NCBI GenBank assembly: GCA_977006965.1
Contig: OZ345354.1
Span: 2,170,001 to 2,234,000 of the forward strand
DNA from: Phymatolithon calcareum
Taxonomy: Eukaryota > Rhodophyta > Florideophyceae > Hapalidiales
Direction: 5' to 3'
Length of the DNA stretch: 64,000 nt
Shown here: positions 53,629 to 64,000 of the stretch, one piece after another
How positions within the stretch are numbered: position 1 is the stretch's first letter
Layout: each line of letters opens with the position of its first letter
Made by a program: the position numbers and the translations under genes
The notes under the pieces: generated by a model
What the model saw: only the letters and a program-made list of their open reading frames with translations
Told to the model about the DNA's origin: nothing
Databases searched by the model: none

Positions 53629-54498
53629 CTACTGGCTTTCTTCTCCCTCGGAACTTGCGTAATCAAGCAATCCACCTAAATTTAGTGGTTTCGAAGTTTG
53701 AATATCCTTTTGTGCGGGAGAGACTGCTTTCGCGCTCGATTTTTTCGACTTAAACTTTACCGTAAGAATAGGCTTTGGAAACTTCACCCGCTTAGAATCG
53801 CCAGTTATCCCAATAGTATTTTGGAGCCCACTGGTGATCGCAGATCCCTCACGACCCGAATTTCCAAATCGCAAAATCGTAGCTTTTTTCTTTGCAAATG
53901 CTAGGGCGGCTTCATCGCGCATTTGGAGCTCCGCCTCATTCTCCAACTCTTTTTTCGCTTCGTCTTCGTTCTGTTGCTTTACTTTCAAAACTTGGTCCGG
54001 AGTGATCCGGGCCTGCGCATTCTTGATAGATTTAAGCTCGTCAAGCGCATCAAGCTCTTCCATTTCGGTCTTCGCGTCAATCGTCTTATTTTCCAGTGCT
54101 ACCATCGTGTCTTGATCTGCCGCTTCGCGCTCCGCCTTTGCAGCCTCTTCAACGCTATTCTTCGCTCGCCATGGCTCATAATTGCGCTTGACACCAGCCT
54201 CGCAAATGTAATCGCTATTTTTCGGGTCGGTTTTTATGGAAAACGTCGCAGGACACTGCTTGCAACGCATATAGAAGCGAAATATCTTCACCCCAAGGTA
54301 ATCTTCGTCCGTGTTCGATTTGCGTGCATTGAATTTCAACCCCTGTCCCATGAATGCCCCGCACGTCTCGCAGCGTACTGACATTGGAAGCATGAAACGC
54401 ACCGCATTTTCCTTGTCTCGAGGCTTCTTCACGCGTGGTATTTTGCTGGGGTCGAAGTCTGGTGGGTAATACTTCGATAGAACTTTTCTTTCACCCAT
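53629..54498 (-). CDS. YJU2: splicing factor YJU2/CCDC94 (CWC16 family)
   Basis: 289 residues from ATG at 54498 (MGERKVLSKYYPPDFDPSKI), the invariant N-terminus of the family; the open frame continues upstream but is leader. A zinc site is formed by RCETCG and RCKQCP, with FMLPMSVRCETCGAFMGQG, YLGVKIFRFYMRCKQCPATF and KTDPKNSDYICEAGVKRNYE in the expected order. A long Lys/Glu/Ala coiled coil (EEAAKAEREAADQDTMVALE onward) and a basic tail KPILTVKFKSKK follow. YJU2 joins the spliceosome for the first transesterification (branching) step and is destroyed or released by Prp16. Confidence 0.95.
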   Translation of the reverse strand: MGERKVLSKYYPPDFDPSKIPRVKKPRDKENAVRFMLPMSVRCETCGAFMGQGLKFNARKSNTDEDYLGVKIFRFYMRCKQCPATFSIKTDPKNSDYICEAGVKRNYEPWRAKNSVEEAAKAEREAADQDTMVALENKTIDAKTEMEELDALDELKSIKNAQARITPDQVLKVKQQNEDEAKKELENEAELQMRDEAALAFAKKKATILRFGNSGREGSAITSGLQNTIGITGDSKRVKFPKPILTVKFKSKKSSAKAVSPAQKDIQTSKPLNLGGLLDYASSEGEESQ

Positions 54499-55824
54499 GA
54501 TGAACGCTTTGGGAGAGCTTAGTTCCAAATGTCGAGGCGGAGACAACTTCAAGGGTGCCCTCTTACAGTTCGCAATATGATAATAAATCCCCTGTAAAGC
54601 CAGATGACTCTGCAAGCCTTTGCATCAATCGACCCAGGCCCCCAATTTTAGTTCTTTCGGAAGCGTTGAGCGAGGAGGAACGAACAGTTGCACGGGATAT
54701 CTGCATAAATAGTTCACGTGTACTAAGACGTGGAGCTCTGAGAACACAGTGGCATTCAAATTTTAGGTGCCGCTAGTCTCCAGTAGTGTAGCAGAACAGG
54801 CTTGTGAGAAATGACAGTTTAGTCACCTTGCAAGTATTCGAGCGCCACTAGAAGGGTCGTGTGAACCACGAAGCGGTTCATCGCCGTCTCGAAGAACCAG
54901 GGCGAGAATGCCATAATCCTACAAAGACATCAGGCGCCGAGCTCGGGCACGGTCCGGCAAAGGCGACCGGCTTAACGCCCAAGCCTCCACTGGGGCCAAA
55001 GACCTTCGTAGCCAAGCTTGCTCTTCCTTCTTCGACAACCAGGATAAGCTTGGGGACGCGTGCCGCCGTCGTGTTGCTTTATAAGGGTGAGGAACTTTCA
55101 TGTCTCCAACAAATAGGGTCACGCTCACCCATCGTATAAACAAAGAATTTATTGCAACAGAGACGCTGTGTACTACCAGGCGTATACTTTATGTAACGGT
55201 ACAAGCATTCCCCTTAGCACCGTCGTTCCACATGTACAATTCACACATAGACGAAAGCGGCTCTAGCAAGTCTCTCGACTGTACCGCGAACTCTTCCGAA
55301 GCAGCGAATAGCAGCACTGCATCTGTGCAAAAAGTCTCGCGCTCATCAGATTGGTATTTCCTCCTATCTGCACCTACTCGTCATGCCAAGCGCGTGGCGT
55401 CCCGTAGACTAAGCAGATCCAATCTCATAGATTTATCCCATTTTCATCCATCCTTGTCGCGCGTGATCACTGTACCCTGCAACACGAGACAATCTAGAAT
55501 CTCCCGGAATAGTAGCATTCGTTTAGATAGATACGCCCGGACGCCCGAACCGCAAACTTTGCTAAGGTCAAGGCAAAAAATAACAAAAACACGAACGAAT
55601 AAACACCAATCCTTCATCTAGACCAACCTTTCAACACAGATGATAAGCGTACGGCCACTCAAAGCGTCCTGGTTTCGAAACTCTTGATGGAACGTGTCCA
55701 CAACAGTGTTCTCGCCCTGTACAGTCTCGAGCGCCAAACGCCTCACTGTTTGTTTCCAATATACGCAGAGAAACAGGATGAAGTATAATGCTTAAACCAC
55801 GAGAGTCCTTACCATTCGTGATGG
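54499..55824. other. intergenic, no supported gene
   Basis: An open frame at 55100-55621 is Ser/Arg/Thr-rich with no domain and is not called. Confidence 0.4.
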
Positions 55825-58243
55825 ATGACTCGTTGGCTGAGTTTACGGCGAACCGTCGCCGCAAACAACGAACTGCAAGACTTTGCAAAGATTCGCAAAA
55901 TCGCAAAAACAAATCGTAAAATAAGGGCGATGACGGTTACAGCATCTGCCGACGCCTGCATTAGGGCAGATATCCGTAACCGGGATATGCTGCTCCAAGT
56001 TATGGACCGGCACGCGAGGTCGCTCGGAGCATCCCGCCATATCGTTTCCTTTTATTTTAATGTCCTCGCGGACGACAAGCCTGCTGACATTTCGCACCAT
56101 CTCGTATTCGAACAATGGTTTATATCAATGCTTTTTCTGCGTTTCGCCAACCGAAGCGTACGCGCTGTCGCTCAAAGAAGATGGAACGAGAACGATGTCG
56201 AACCTGTGCGACATCACTTCGAGCAATACTTGCAGGAGAACCCAGTGCGGCATCAGTCATGGACTCCTTTTCGCACTTCCCTTAAAGATGCGTCTCAACT
56301 GCGCTGTCTACCCAAATGTTGACAGTCCTGAAAAGGCACCTCTCGGAAAACTTTAGCCGCTGATCACTTTTGCATTTGAAGTGCATTTTGGCCCAGAGGC
56401 TTCACCACGTGGCGATCAATTTTGACACTTTCCACAAGGATATAGAGAAGGCGAGCATAGTCGTGCTCGATTGCTGTACGACCTCGGATGGCGATCGCTC
56501 GGTCGAATTAATTTCCAATTTTTGTGATCCTGAACGTCTTGAGAACTGGCCAGAACCGCTGCTCGACGTCGTCCAACAATACCGGCAAGAATTCGGCCCA
56601 ATGCGCGAACCGCCGGAAAAGCGCCAGAACATCTCGCCGCCTGTAGAGTTCGAAAACTGCCATTACCAACGCAAGAGCAATTTTGACTGCATGTTACGAC
56701 TGACGCACATGTTCAGGGAACGCGATGCTGCAGTTTTGGAAAATAAAGGCCAAGTCTTAGAGGAAGTGAACCTCATTCAACCCGACGTGAAACACTCGTC
56801 TTTGAAGGAGGGCTACCGCGTGCAGATGCCTCTGAATGCCTTGATTCGACGTCCAGATTGGTTGGATAATGACGCTCCTTTCGAACCTGATGACGGGCAC
56901 CGACTCGTCAAAATAGTCAAAGCTGTGCAGAGAGGCACTTCTCCAAGTGCGAACATTCCCCGGGTTATTCGTTGCTGCCCAAATTTGGACTTATCAGAGC
57001 GTTCGTCCAGTACGATCATGAATCGATCGCCACTTTGCTAAGGAGTGCTCGTGTGCCGCATCTGTCACGCAACTCAAGAATCTGATGGACGGCATGTTTT
57101 GAAATCCACACGAACGAAACCGTCCAAAGGAATATCGATGTCCCCAGCAAGACATCCAAGAAGTCGAAAAAGCTTCGTCGGAAAGTGCTCAAACTGAGAC
57201 GCCGACTGCGGGAAGGGCATACTTGTGCTCTCCCGCAGTGGGTGGACGCTCAACAAGCGGATGCACGAGAAGTACAAAAGGGACCATTCGATGCGCATAC
57301 CGTGGCTGGTTAACTCCGTAACGACCGACGGCCTGCAAGTGAAGGTCGTCTTGGCCACAGTGGAAGACACGCGAGCAAGCCGAGTGCCCACCGGTCTTGA
57401 CGTGCTTGAGAAGAAGGGTTTCCGCTACATCACGGACAAGTACGACTTCAAGAACCATACGAAGGGAGTGTTCAAAGACAGCAAACCGGTTCCTTGAGAC
57501 GTGAGGGGCGACATCATCGCTATCGGTCTCAACCTCGGTCTGGTCGAAGTGGCCACGACGGCAAGAGGAACAATCCGTTTTCCAGTTGGGGGCTTCAAGT
57601 AGTCTGCATTCGCGCAGTTTGATACCAGCTTTCCGACCAAGAAGTTCTGCCGCAACAACCTGTCCATCCATTCGCAAAACTTCGAAAAGAAGAAAACGTG
57701 CCTGCCTACCAAGCTGCTGTGCAGCGATTCAGCGACGTGGCGCTGAAGGAGGCGGGGAAAGCGCAAGCGTACGCCAAGGTTGTGCACGAAACGTTGCCGG
57801 AGATGATAGAAGAGCTTCTAAGTCCGCTGCGGCAACGCAAAAGATTTACGCGGTTCCGTGCCGGGCAAAGAGAGATCCATCATCTGGCGACATCACTTCT
57901 GTTCGACGAGGAAGAAGTTGAGCTGCGGCAGTTGAACGGCCAACAGAAGTGGCGGAAGAAGAAGGAGCGGTACGGTCGTCCCCGGGTCGTATTCTTCGGC
58001 AATGCTGAGTACATGTTTGGGAAAAGCGGGCCTACTCCGCGGAAGAAGCTGATTCGGGCTTTAGCGAAGATGTGTCCTGTGGTTCTGACGGACAAGCTCC
58101 GGACGTCTGCACGTTGTCATGGATACGGGAAGGCTATGCAAAAGGGTGAAGGTTATCGTGTGCTGCGCTGTAGAAGCAGCGAAACTGGCGAGAACTCCTG
58201 CAGCATGGGCGACATTGACAGGGACGTGAAGTTCACGTCGTGA
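55825..58243 (+). pseudogene. Fanzor (eukaryotic TnpB-like RNA-guided nuclease) relic
   Basis: Four plus-strand blocks in different frames read in Fanzor order. N-terminal helical blocks lie at 55825-56322 and 56370-57041, then a LLPKFGLIRAFVQYDHESIA segment in a shifted frame. 57225-57497 holds MRIPWLVNSVTTDGLQVKVV, the pre-RuvC TDG signature. After a stop, IIAIGLNLGLVEVATT is the RuvC-I strand, with Asn where the family has the catalytic Asp. 57698-58243 holds KRFTRFRAGQREIHHLATSL, RPRVVFFGNAEY, TPRKKLIRALAKMCPVVLTD, KLRTSARCHGYG (the Glu of the usual E.RTS.C..C box is Lys, the second Cys is Tyr), VLRC and a final DIDRDV (RuvC-III). At least three frame breaks and changed active-site residues show it is dead. 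Confidence 0.78.
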
Positions 58244-58306
58244 ACGCCAAGCGCAAAATAGGAACATGTCCACACGCTTTTAGGAAAAGAGCGTCCGGAG
58301 TATCTA

Positions 58307-58455
58307 TCTAGGTCGTAGTCGTCCCATATTTTTTCTGTTTATTAGCTGGCATGCATAAGTATGTCTGGTGCCTCTACCGTGTTCATACGGGTTGCTCTTA
58401 ACTCTTGTTTACAAGAGGAGCAATACTGTTGCCTTTAGAGGGCAATAAACATCTC
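58307..58455 (-). repeat. direct repeat copy 1 of composite unit
   Basis: Shares TCTAGGTCGTAGTCGTCCCA, TATTTTTTCTGTTTATTAGC and TTTAGAGGGCAATAAAC with copy 2 at 59203-59353, same orientation, with few differences (including a one-base deletion in CCCAATATT). Read on the minus strand it includes an ATG and about 15 codons of the truncated gene at 59249 plus its leader. Confidence 0.85.
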
Positions 58456-58460
58456 CAATC

Positions 58461-58783
58461 GTCCCCCCCGGTCAACGGTTCACGTCATTCCGGGAAGTCA
58501 AATCAGAAGTTATTGTATTTTCCCCTTCGGCACCTTGCTCATAATCACCAGGCATAATGTAGCTGCTCAACACAGATGATTCATCGAGTACGTGGTGCTC
58601 ATCTCCGTAGAGTTCTACGACATCGTCCTTTTCCGGAAGCGGTTTTTGTCTTGCTCTGCTGTTGAAGTTAAAAGCGTGGTCCAATGACTGAAACCAGTCT
58701 CCCGTATGGTCAGTCTTGTTCACGGTAGGCACAGGATACATATTCATCTGTACAAGCAAACCATCACCCCGCCTTAACTGCTG
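58461..58783 (-). pseudogene. captured copy of the NAD kinase 3' end
   Basis: Matches 35901-36221, the last ~105 codons, stop and a few bases beyond of the adenylate kinase-NAD kinase gene. By my reading it has one indel and eight substitutions in ~321 bp. The frame is kept from LRRGDGLLVQMNMYPVPT to the stop at 58472. The upstream junction is at CTGAATT, a short word present in both partners. It lacks the kinase active site, so it is not an enzyme. It is bounded on one side by direct-repeat copy 1 and on the other by a fragment of an unrelated gene. Confidence 0.9.
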
Positions 58784-59249
58784 AATTCGCGATGCGCTCG
58801 TCCGTCCACGGGCCATATGGAGTACGATAACAATCACTTTCAGGGGTTTCATCCTCAACAAGATACTGCGGCGACATTCTTGCGGACGTTTCCGTACCAA
58901 TACGTCTGGAACTGTCCTCTTTTTCCTTGCGAACGTCATGCTCTTTGCTCAAATTGATCCCATGTGGAAGCATGCGTTGTACATCCAGTGGCGAGAAAAA
59001 CACACGCACCCCATTCTCCCAGGTCCATTCCCCGGGCGGTCGCCGTCCCGACGAGACACTCACCACATATGTAGCACATACGGCTGCAACTCCGGGTGAG
59101 GCTGCAGCCTCTTCGGCTGTCGACCCTTCTGGCGCCCCTACGAGCGCTCTTCGGAGAAGCAGAAACGGTTTCGGGCTTGCCGATGATGCTAGGGCCTCTG
59201 CGTCTAGGTCGTAGTCGTCCCAATATTTTTTCTGTTTATTAGCTGGCAT
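58784..59249 (-). pseudogene. 5' fragment of an unrecognised gene, truncated by the NAD kinase fragment
   Basis: Begins with ATG inside direct-repeat copy 2 (MPANKQKKYWDDYDLDAEAL) and runs on with AASPGVAAVCATYVVSVSSG, WTWENGVRVFFSPLDVQ and YGPWTDERIANS. It then ends where the NAD kinase copy begins (out of frame with it, stopping at 58764). Composition is ordinary coding, so it is probably the start of a real gene that was cut and joined. Family unknown. Confidence 0.55.
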
Positions 59250-59353
59250 GCATAAGTATGTCTAGTGCCTCTACCGTGTTCATACGGGTTGATCTTAACT
59301 CTTGTTTACAAGGGGAGCAATACTGCTGCCTTTAGAGGGCAATAAACAGCTCT
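59203..59353 (-). repeat. direct repeat copy 2 of composite unit
   Basis: Partner of 58307-58455; holds the start codon and leader of the truncated gene. Confidence 0.85.
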
Positions 59354-59439
59354 AAATTTCTCTAACATCGTTAACCTGGTCTTCGTTTTCCAATTTATAG
59401 AAGAAAGAGCGGCCGATATTTCTATCAGTTATTTCTCAA

Positions 59440-59587
59440 ACTTTTTTCTGTCTGAGCTTCAATTCGTGAGTGTATCTGGTGGCTCTTCTGTGTTCCGCAA
59501 AGCAATTTACGCGAATGAGGGTTCCTCTTAACAGTCGCTTAGAAGGGGATGAACTCTGTAGCCTTTAGCGGAAAATAAACTGTTGAA
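59440..59587 (-). repeat. diverged third copy of the direct repeat
   Basis: Keeps the order TTTTTTCTGT, GTATCTGGTGGCTCT, CTCTTAAC, GTAGCCTTTAG and AATAAAC of copies 1 and 2 but with many changes, so it is an older member. Confidence 0.5.
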
Positions 59588-59589
59588 AG

Positions 59590-59806
59590 TTTCCAACCCG
59601 GGTCATCCCTTTAAAGGACGGCGGCTGAGGATTGGCTGCGTAGAGATTTAGATGTTAAGCTCCCCGAAGCTCCGCACTTTGTGCGGCTTTGAGCTTTTGT
59701 GACATCAAGTACCACTCGTATCTGTTAAAGTCTGCTGTAGTCGTGAGGATAGGGAGTTGTTCAAGGACAACTCCGAAACCTGCATAAAAGAAAGAAAGAA
59801 AGAAAC
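59590..59806 (+). repeat. (AGAA)n-tailed retroposon, copy B
   Basis: From TTTCCAACCCGGGTCATCCC through AGATGTTAAGCTCCCCGAAG and CAAGTACCACTCGTATCTGT to ATAAAAGAAAGAAAGAAAGA. Homologous over its whole length to the minus-strand copy at 33092-32873. Confidence 0.8.
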
Positions 59807-62800
59807 TGTTGAAATATCCGATAATCCCGATTTTATTCCTCAGAACACACGATCCATCAGCACCGTGTTTACCCTTCAGCCTCTATAACTTAGTCCGGCG
59901 ATACTTTAGGAATAGAAAAGTATTTGGGCTCACACTTGTGCTCTTGCTGTTGTTTTTGTCCAAACCTTCGGGCTCGCCGACGCAGACACAACAGAATCTG
60001 TCTAGCCATGAATTCCGAGGAGATAACTTTGAACATTCTGCGCTTTATTACCCCGGTTAATTCTGTTGGGGAGTCTAAACGAGCTGTCCCGGCAGCGTGC
60101 CTCATGAAAAGTCCGCCAGACAAATGGAGCTCGGCCCTGAAGTTAATTTTCCAGCAAATTACATAATTGCAAGGCTTCGGGCTCTATTGCAATTCGACTT
60201 GAATACACGATTGCAGTAGCGGCGACGGTCACTCATGTAGCAGTTTCGGCAGTGTTAGCAATGTCATACACCGTCGACAAGCAGCACTAGCAAAAAGGAA
60301 GTACATTGTCGCGTCGATCACGGCGTTATCTGCAAGAGTGTCCTGTTCGAGTCCTCTATGCGCAAATAAACACAGGGAAGTCACAGTGTGAAATTCCTCC
60401 CAAGGAAGGCATTTCGATTTTATAACATACTACAACCGCCACCGGCTACTGTTCTTCGGCCTGCCATGCTGCACATTTAAACAGTGGTGAACAGATGCTC
60501 TTTGAAGAGCATTAACATTGTATGTTTCCAGTATGAGGTTTCAATGAAAGTGCGTGCGACAGCCCGTGCCCAGATCACGATATGGGTTCGTCATGCGCTC
60601 CACAGGCCGTCTAAATGAATCTATTCTCAACGCTGGACATGTCAACTACTACATCGGGTATGATGCAGTCTACCGTCTACGGCAATCGCCTCTGCACCAG
60701 ATAGCACAAAACGCATTCCCTTTTTGTCGCAATGGTCGTTCCGATGATGTTTAAGAGCCCCATGCGAAATTTCGGAAAAAATGTTACGACTGTTAATATG
60801 TTCTCGTTTTGGGATTAAGACGCCGTTGAATGTCATGATAAGAGCATGCAATGACGTCCAAATGGTGTCGGAGGTGAAGCGACATTGATGTAACTGTTAC
60901 ACGTGACGGACACGAGTATTAGCGATTAGTGGTGTCGTGGACGAGTACTGTTGGATGAATATGGCGCAAGACGAGGTCTGATCCTGAGTCGGAACCGACA
61001 CACATACGCAACAGGTTCAACGTTACTGGTCAATTTTCTCCGTCTTCTCTACTACAGGACAATGCATGAGGATCACCGCGCTGTTACTACAATATTCCGA
61101 TTCCGATCACTCTGTCGTTGCCTAAGCGACGCGCTCCCGTCTGTCGAGTTGATACAAAATATTAAATACTGGGACACTCGGGAGCACTGACTTGAAGTGA
61201 TACTATGAGATTTCTAATTTTTAAATAGAAACCACACAGTATCACTTCAAGTCAGTGCTCCCGAGTGTCCCAGTCCCAGCGCTAAGTTTTAAAAAAATTA
61301 GTGCTGCGACTGACTCAACTTCTGAAATGATCGTCATATTGAGTATTTCATAGACTGCAGTTTTCACTTTTGGTGACCATGATCTTTGTGAGAATTCAGA
61401 ATCCCCATTTGTCACCCCGCCCACTATTTCGGAAAGGACAATCGTTACCGCTCATATTACTGATACTTCCGACAATTTATTCTTCGGATTTATCCAGCTG
61501 ATTCAGCCTATCAAAAACTCGTAGCAGCTCTTGCTGTTGAACAGAGGTAGTGGAATTCAGACACCTAATTTCAGTCCTGATATTAAGAACACATCAAAAA
61601 TTTCGCAATATCTTTACGGAGGACATACTGTGTCAATTGTCCATTTCACTCTTGATCCCACTGGCAATTTGAAATTCTACAATGACTTCTACAGTACATC
61701 AGTGCATTGATCTACTAGGCATTTACGTATTTCCTCTTTCTAGTTTTGAGATTGTCGTTTTTTCGAGAGCTGCAGAATAACAATTTTTTACTCATAACAC
61801 CATTGGCCTACTTCGTCATTCCGATGGCCCAGTCGCCCCTTCTGATGACACCGATCTACGGTAGTCGAAATCTCCTGATGCTTACAAAGCGTTTCGGAAG
61901 CCCAGTTCCCACATGTACCTGATGCTTGCAAATCTCTATCTTTGGAAATGCGGTCTTAGTAACTTTCCGATATTCCTGTTCGTACTTTGCTACTCCATCG
62001 GCCACCATGATAGATGCTGACACACAGCGACATGATTATAGTTCAAAGTATGGTAAGAGATAAGACTTAGAGCGCGAGACAGATAGTAAAATTGTTCGAG
62101 ATTGTCAATGAAAAAGTGGAAAATCAGCTCGACCAGCTGTTCCGGTGGAGCTTTTTCAACGTGTCGTAAAGGCGTAGGAGATTTATGACAGGAGCAACTC
62201 GCAGATATGCTCAATAGAAATGGATGATAGATGCGCTTCTAAAATAGAAATCCAATGAGCATGCAATCTGCACCTGCGTCAGGGTCCTGGAAGACCTAGC
62301 GGGGGATGGAGGAGAAATTTGCACAAGTTCAAAACGTCCATGTGGATGAAGTTAATGCGGCTATACTATGTGAAGAGCCAAGGATCTTAAAGAAGGGCCC
62401 TCTGACGCCGCTTTTACTGCGGACAGGGAAAACGAAAGCATCCTTTATCGTCGATTGAGAGAAGGATAACGAGAGCGAACAGTAAGCCAGCAAAATGGGA
62501 ATAGTGGACGTTCTTGGTTGAACCATGAGCTAAGCGTGAAGTACCGAGCAGGAACAAGAAGCTTCCCAGTTCTCTCTTGTTCTGATTGCTGTGTCTTATC
62601 ATACATATATTGGATTTTGTTAGAAGCACTATTTCATAAATTACAGCAGTAAAACAAACAGTCGTTCAAAATGCACCGGTGCCTGTCGGTGATTGAGTAC
62701 TGGAAGCACGAGATTTGGAATGTGCACTGCGAATGAGCGTGCTCCAAAAAAAGAGAGAAAAAACTTCTTTTTGCGAACGCTCGACTCCTCGCCTTGTTTC

Positions 62801-62988
62801 ATAAAACGTGTACATTGGCTTTATTTTTAGCTAGTCTTTCTGCGCAAATTTACAATTTTCACAAAAGAAGCACGTGTATTCCTTACAGTGCATCACGGCG
62901 CGGCTGCACACACAGTCGCTGACTGGAACCAATCTATTTTCTTCTCAGATCTCCTTGCTACTTTGCACTGCTCTGCACTTGGCTTTCC
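59807..62988. other. gene-poor repeat-rich region
   Basis: About 3.2 kb without a supported gene. The only clear structure is the fold-back at 61168-61274. The last ~200 bp form the upstream region of the oxidoreductase gene. Confidence 0.45.
61168..61274. repeat. perfect 37-bp-arm fold-back element
   Basis: 61168-61204 (ACTGGGACACTCGGGAGCAC then TGACTTGAAGTGATACT) is the exact reverse complement of 61238-61274, with a 33-base AT-rich loop. The absence of mismatches means it is young or maintained. Confidence 0.9.
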
Positions 62989-64000
62989 ATGGATCACGGC
63001 AGCACGGCGACAGAGCTCGACCATCACATCATTGTGGTCGGCGCCGGCGTCATAGGCGCATCAACTGCCTATCACCTTGCAAAGAACGGAGTTGCCTGTC
63101 TTGTCCTCGAGCAATGCGGTACGTGTCCGTCAACCCGGTCCGTCAAAATGCCAATCGTAACAGCACGAGCATAACGGTGGCAAATTCTCACTGTATCGCT
63201 TCTTGTCCCAAATTGTAGACGTTGCATGCGCGGCCTCCGGGAAAGCTGGTGGATTTCTCGCCGAGGACTGGTGCGATGAGACAGCCGTCCGCTCGCTAGC
63301 CCGTGCATCCTTCCCGATGCATGCGGCGCTCGAAAAGGAGCTTGATGTTTCCTTGGGCTATCGCCAATTGGAAGCCTACTCTGTATCATTGGTGCATCGA
63401 AGCTCATCGACCGCAGCTTACCAGTCAAGAACGCGCGCCAAGTCCTCACTGAACTGGATCCAAGACGGCGATATTGCGCTCAAAAATAGACCGCGGCTCA
63501 TCGGATCCAAGGCGACCATTGCACAGATCCATCCTCGGAGGCTCACCGTAGCGCTGCTTGATGCCGCGAAGCGACTTGCAGGATCCCAATTGCGCATCTG
63601 CAAGGTAGTCGGCGTTAAGTGCATCACTGCGGATTTGGTGCATGTTTCAGTGCAGGATCGAGACGGCGATGAACCGCATGTCCTGCGTGCGGCAAAGGTG
63701 GTACTGGCGATGGGACCCTGGAGTGTGCGAGCACAATCGTGGTTTCCTCAATTGCCCGCAATCATGGCACGGAAGTCCCTCAGCATAGTTATACGAGGAA
63801 CCTTGCCGCCGCATGCGCTATTCACAGAGTATGTAGACGGCAGTGGAAGAGCGAGTGAACCAGAGGTTTATCCGCGCGAGGATGAAACGTACATTTGTCA
63901 CTCAGCGCGACAGGAAGACCTTCCTGACGATCCGAGCGCGATCATTGCGGATGCGGTCGACGTACGAGTGTTGAAAGAGTTTGCGAGCGCAATTAGCCCT
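62989..64000 (+). CDS. FAD-dependent oxidoreductase (DAO superfamily, Tda3-like), 3' end outside window
   Basis: Exons 62989-63118 and 63219 to beyond 64000 (100-bp intron, GTACGT donor, AATTGTAG acceptor). Exon 1 holds the dinucleotide-binding beta-alpha-beta HHIIVVGAGVIGASTAYHLA and LVLEQC. The splice gives EQCDVACAASGKAGGFLAED, the ACAASGKAGGFLA block typical of the fungal Tda3 group of putative FAD oxidoreductases in the D-amino-acid/sarcosine oxidase superfamily. Further on: IHPRRLTVALLDAAKRL and a second FAD-side strand VVLAMGPWSV. No stop to the window end. Substrate unknown; relatives affect endosomal and mitochondrial redox functions. Confidence 0.88.

Larger units (their letters stand above)
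58307..59353 (-). mobile_element. composite unit bounded by ~150-bp direct repeats with two captured gene fragments
   Basis: Direct repeats at 58307-58455 and 59203-59353 enclose an NAD kinase 3' fragment and a second gene 5' fragment. The layout is like a terminal-repeat retrotransposon in miniature with gene capture, or a local duplication by faulty repair; no primer-binding site, polypurine tract or target duplication was recognised, so mechanism is open. Confidence 0.55.

Noticed and set aside
55100-55621. 173-codon plus-strand frame
   Set aside because: Ser/Arg/Thr-rich without domain or splice support; likely chance.
58472-58939. 155-codon minus-strand frame as a functional NAD kinase-related gene
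   Set aside because: Its first third is another gene read out of frame and the rest is only the kinase C-terminus without active site.
60340-60365. GTTCGAGTCC word like a tRNA T-loop
   Set aside because: The five bases on each side do not pair, and no cloverleaf can be drawn.

Overview
The window looks like nuclear DNA of a multicellular red alga (a florideophyte of the Chondrus/Gracilaria kind). This is inferred from gene content, mostly intronless genes or genes with one short intron (68-137 bp, GTAAGT/GTATGT donors) near the 5' end, an RS31/RS40-type SR protein, and intergenic space filled with transposon debris. The assignment is not proven. There is no operon logic, ribosome-binding pattern, CRISPR array, rRNA or convincing tRNA.

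Layout. 0-5.5 kb is a transposon patch: a pogo/Tigger-like deletion derivative with TA target duplication (262-1408), an unknown minus-strand gene with a CS/HSP20-like stretch, and an intron-bearing PIF/Harbinger-type transposase ending inside a fold-back palindrome. 5.7-18.2 kb is a gene island: a type II membrane glycosyltransferase, a PITH-domain protein, TRAPPC2 (4 exons) head-to-head with TRAPPC9, a DBP4/DDX10 RNA helicase and a CCCH zinc-finger protein. 18.2-22.9 kb is gene-poor, with a LINE relic and hairpins. 22.9-29.2 kb carries an RS-type SR splicing factor, a diacylglycerol-kinase-like lipid kinase and a nicotianamine-synthase-like protein. 29.2-35.9 kb is repeats dominated by a broken Ty3/gypsy chromovirus with a nested (AGAA)n-tailed retroposon.

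35.9-54.5 kb is a second gene island: an adenylate kinase-NAD kinase fusion, a SUMO-interaction-motif-rich nuclear protein, a CLC chloride/proton exchanger, a uridine kinase-UPRT fusion, a sphingosine-kinase-like enzyme, a TatD nuclease, a TMEM184/Ost-alpha membrane protein and the splicing factor YJU2/CCDC94. 55.8-59.8 kb is mobile: a decayed Fanzor (eukaryotic TnpB relative), a composite unit bounded by ~150-bp direct repeats that has captured the 3' end of the NAD kinase gene, and a second copy of the (AGAA)n-tailed retroposon. After repeat-rich DNA with a perfect 37-bp fold-back at 61.2 kb, the window ends inside an FAD-dependent oxidoreductase.

The genes are ordinary housekeeping functions (vesicle tethering, ribosome biogenesis, splicing, nucleotide and NADP supply, lipid signalling, ion transport). 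The unusual content is the fusion enzymes, the head-to-head TRAPP pair, the Fanzor relic, the NADK-fragment capture and the many fold-back elements. Exon joins were read by eye from splice consensus plus restored family similarity; no alignment or database search was run.
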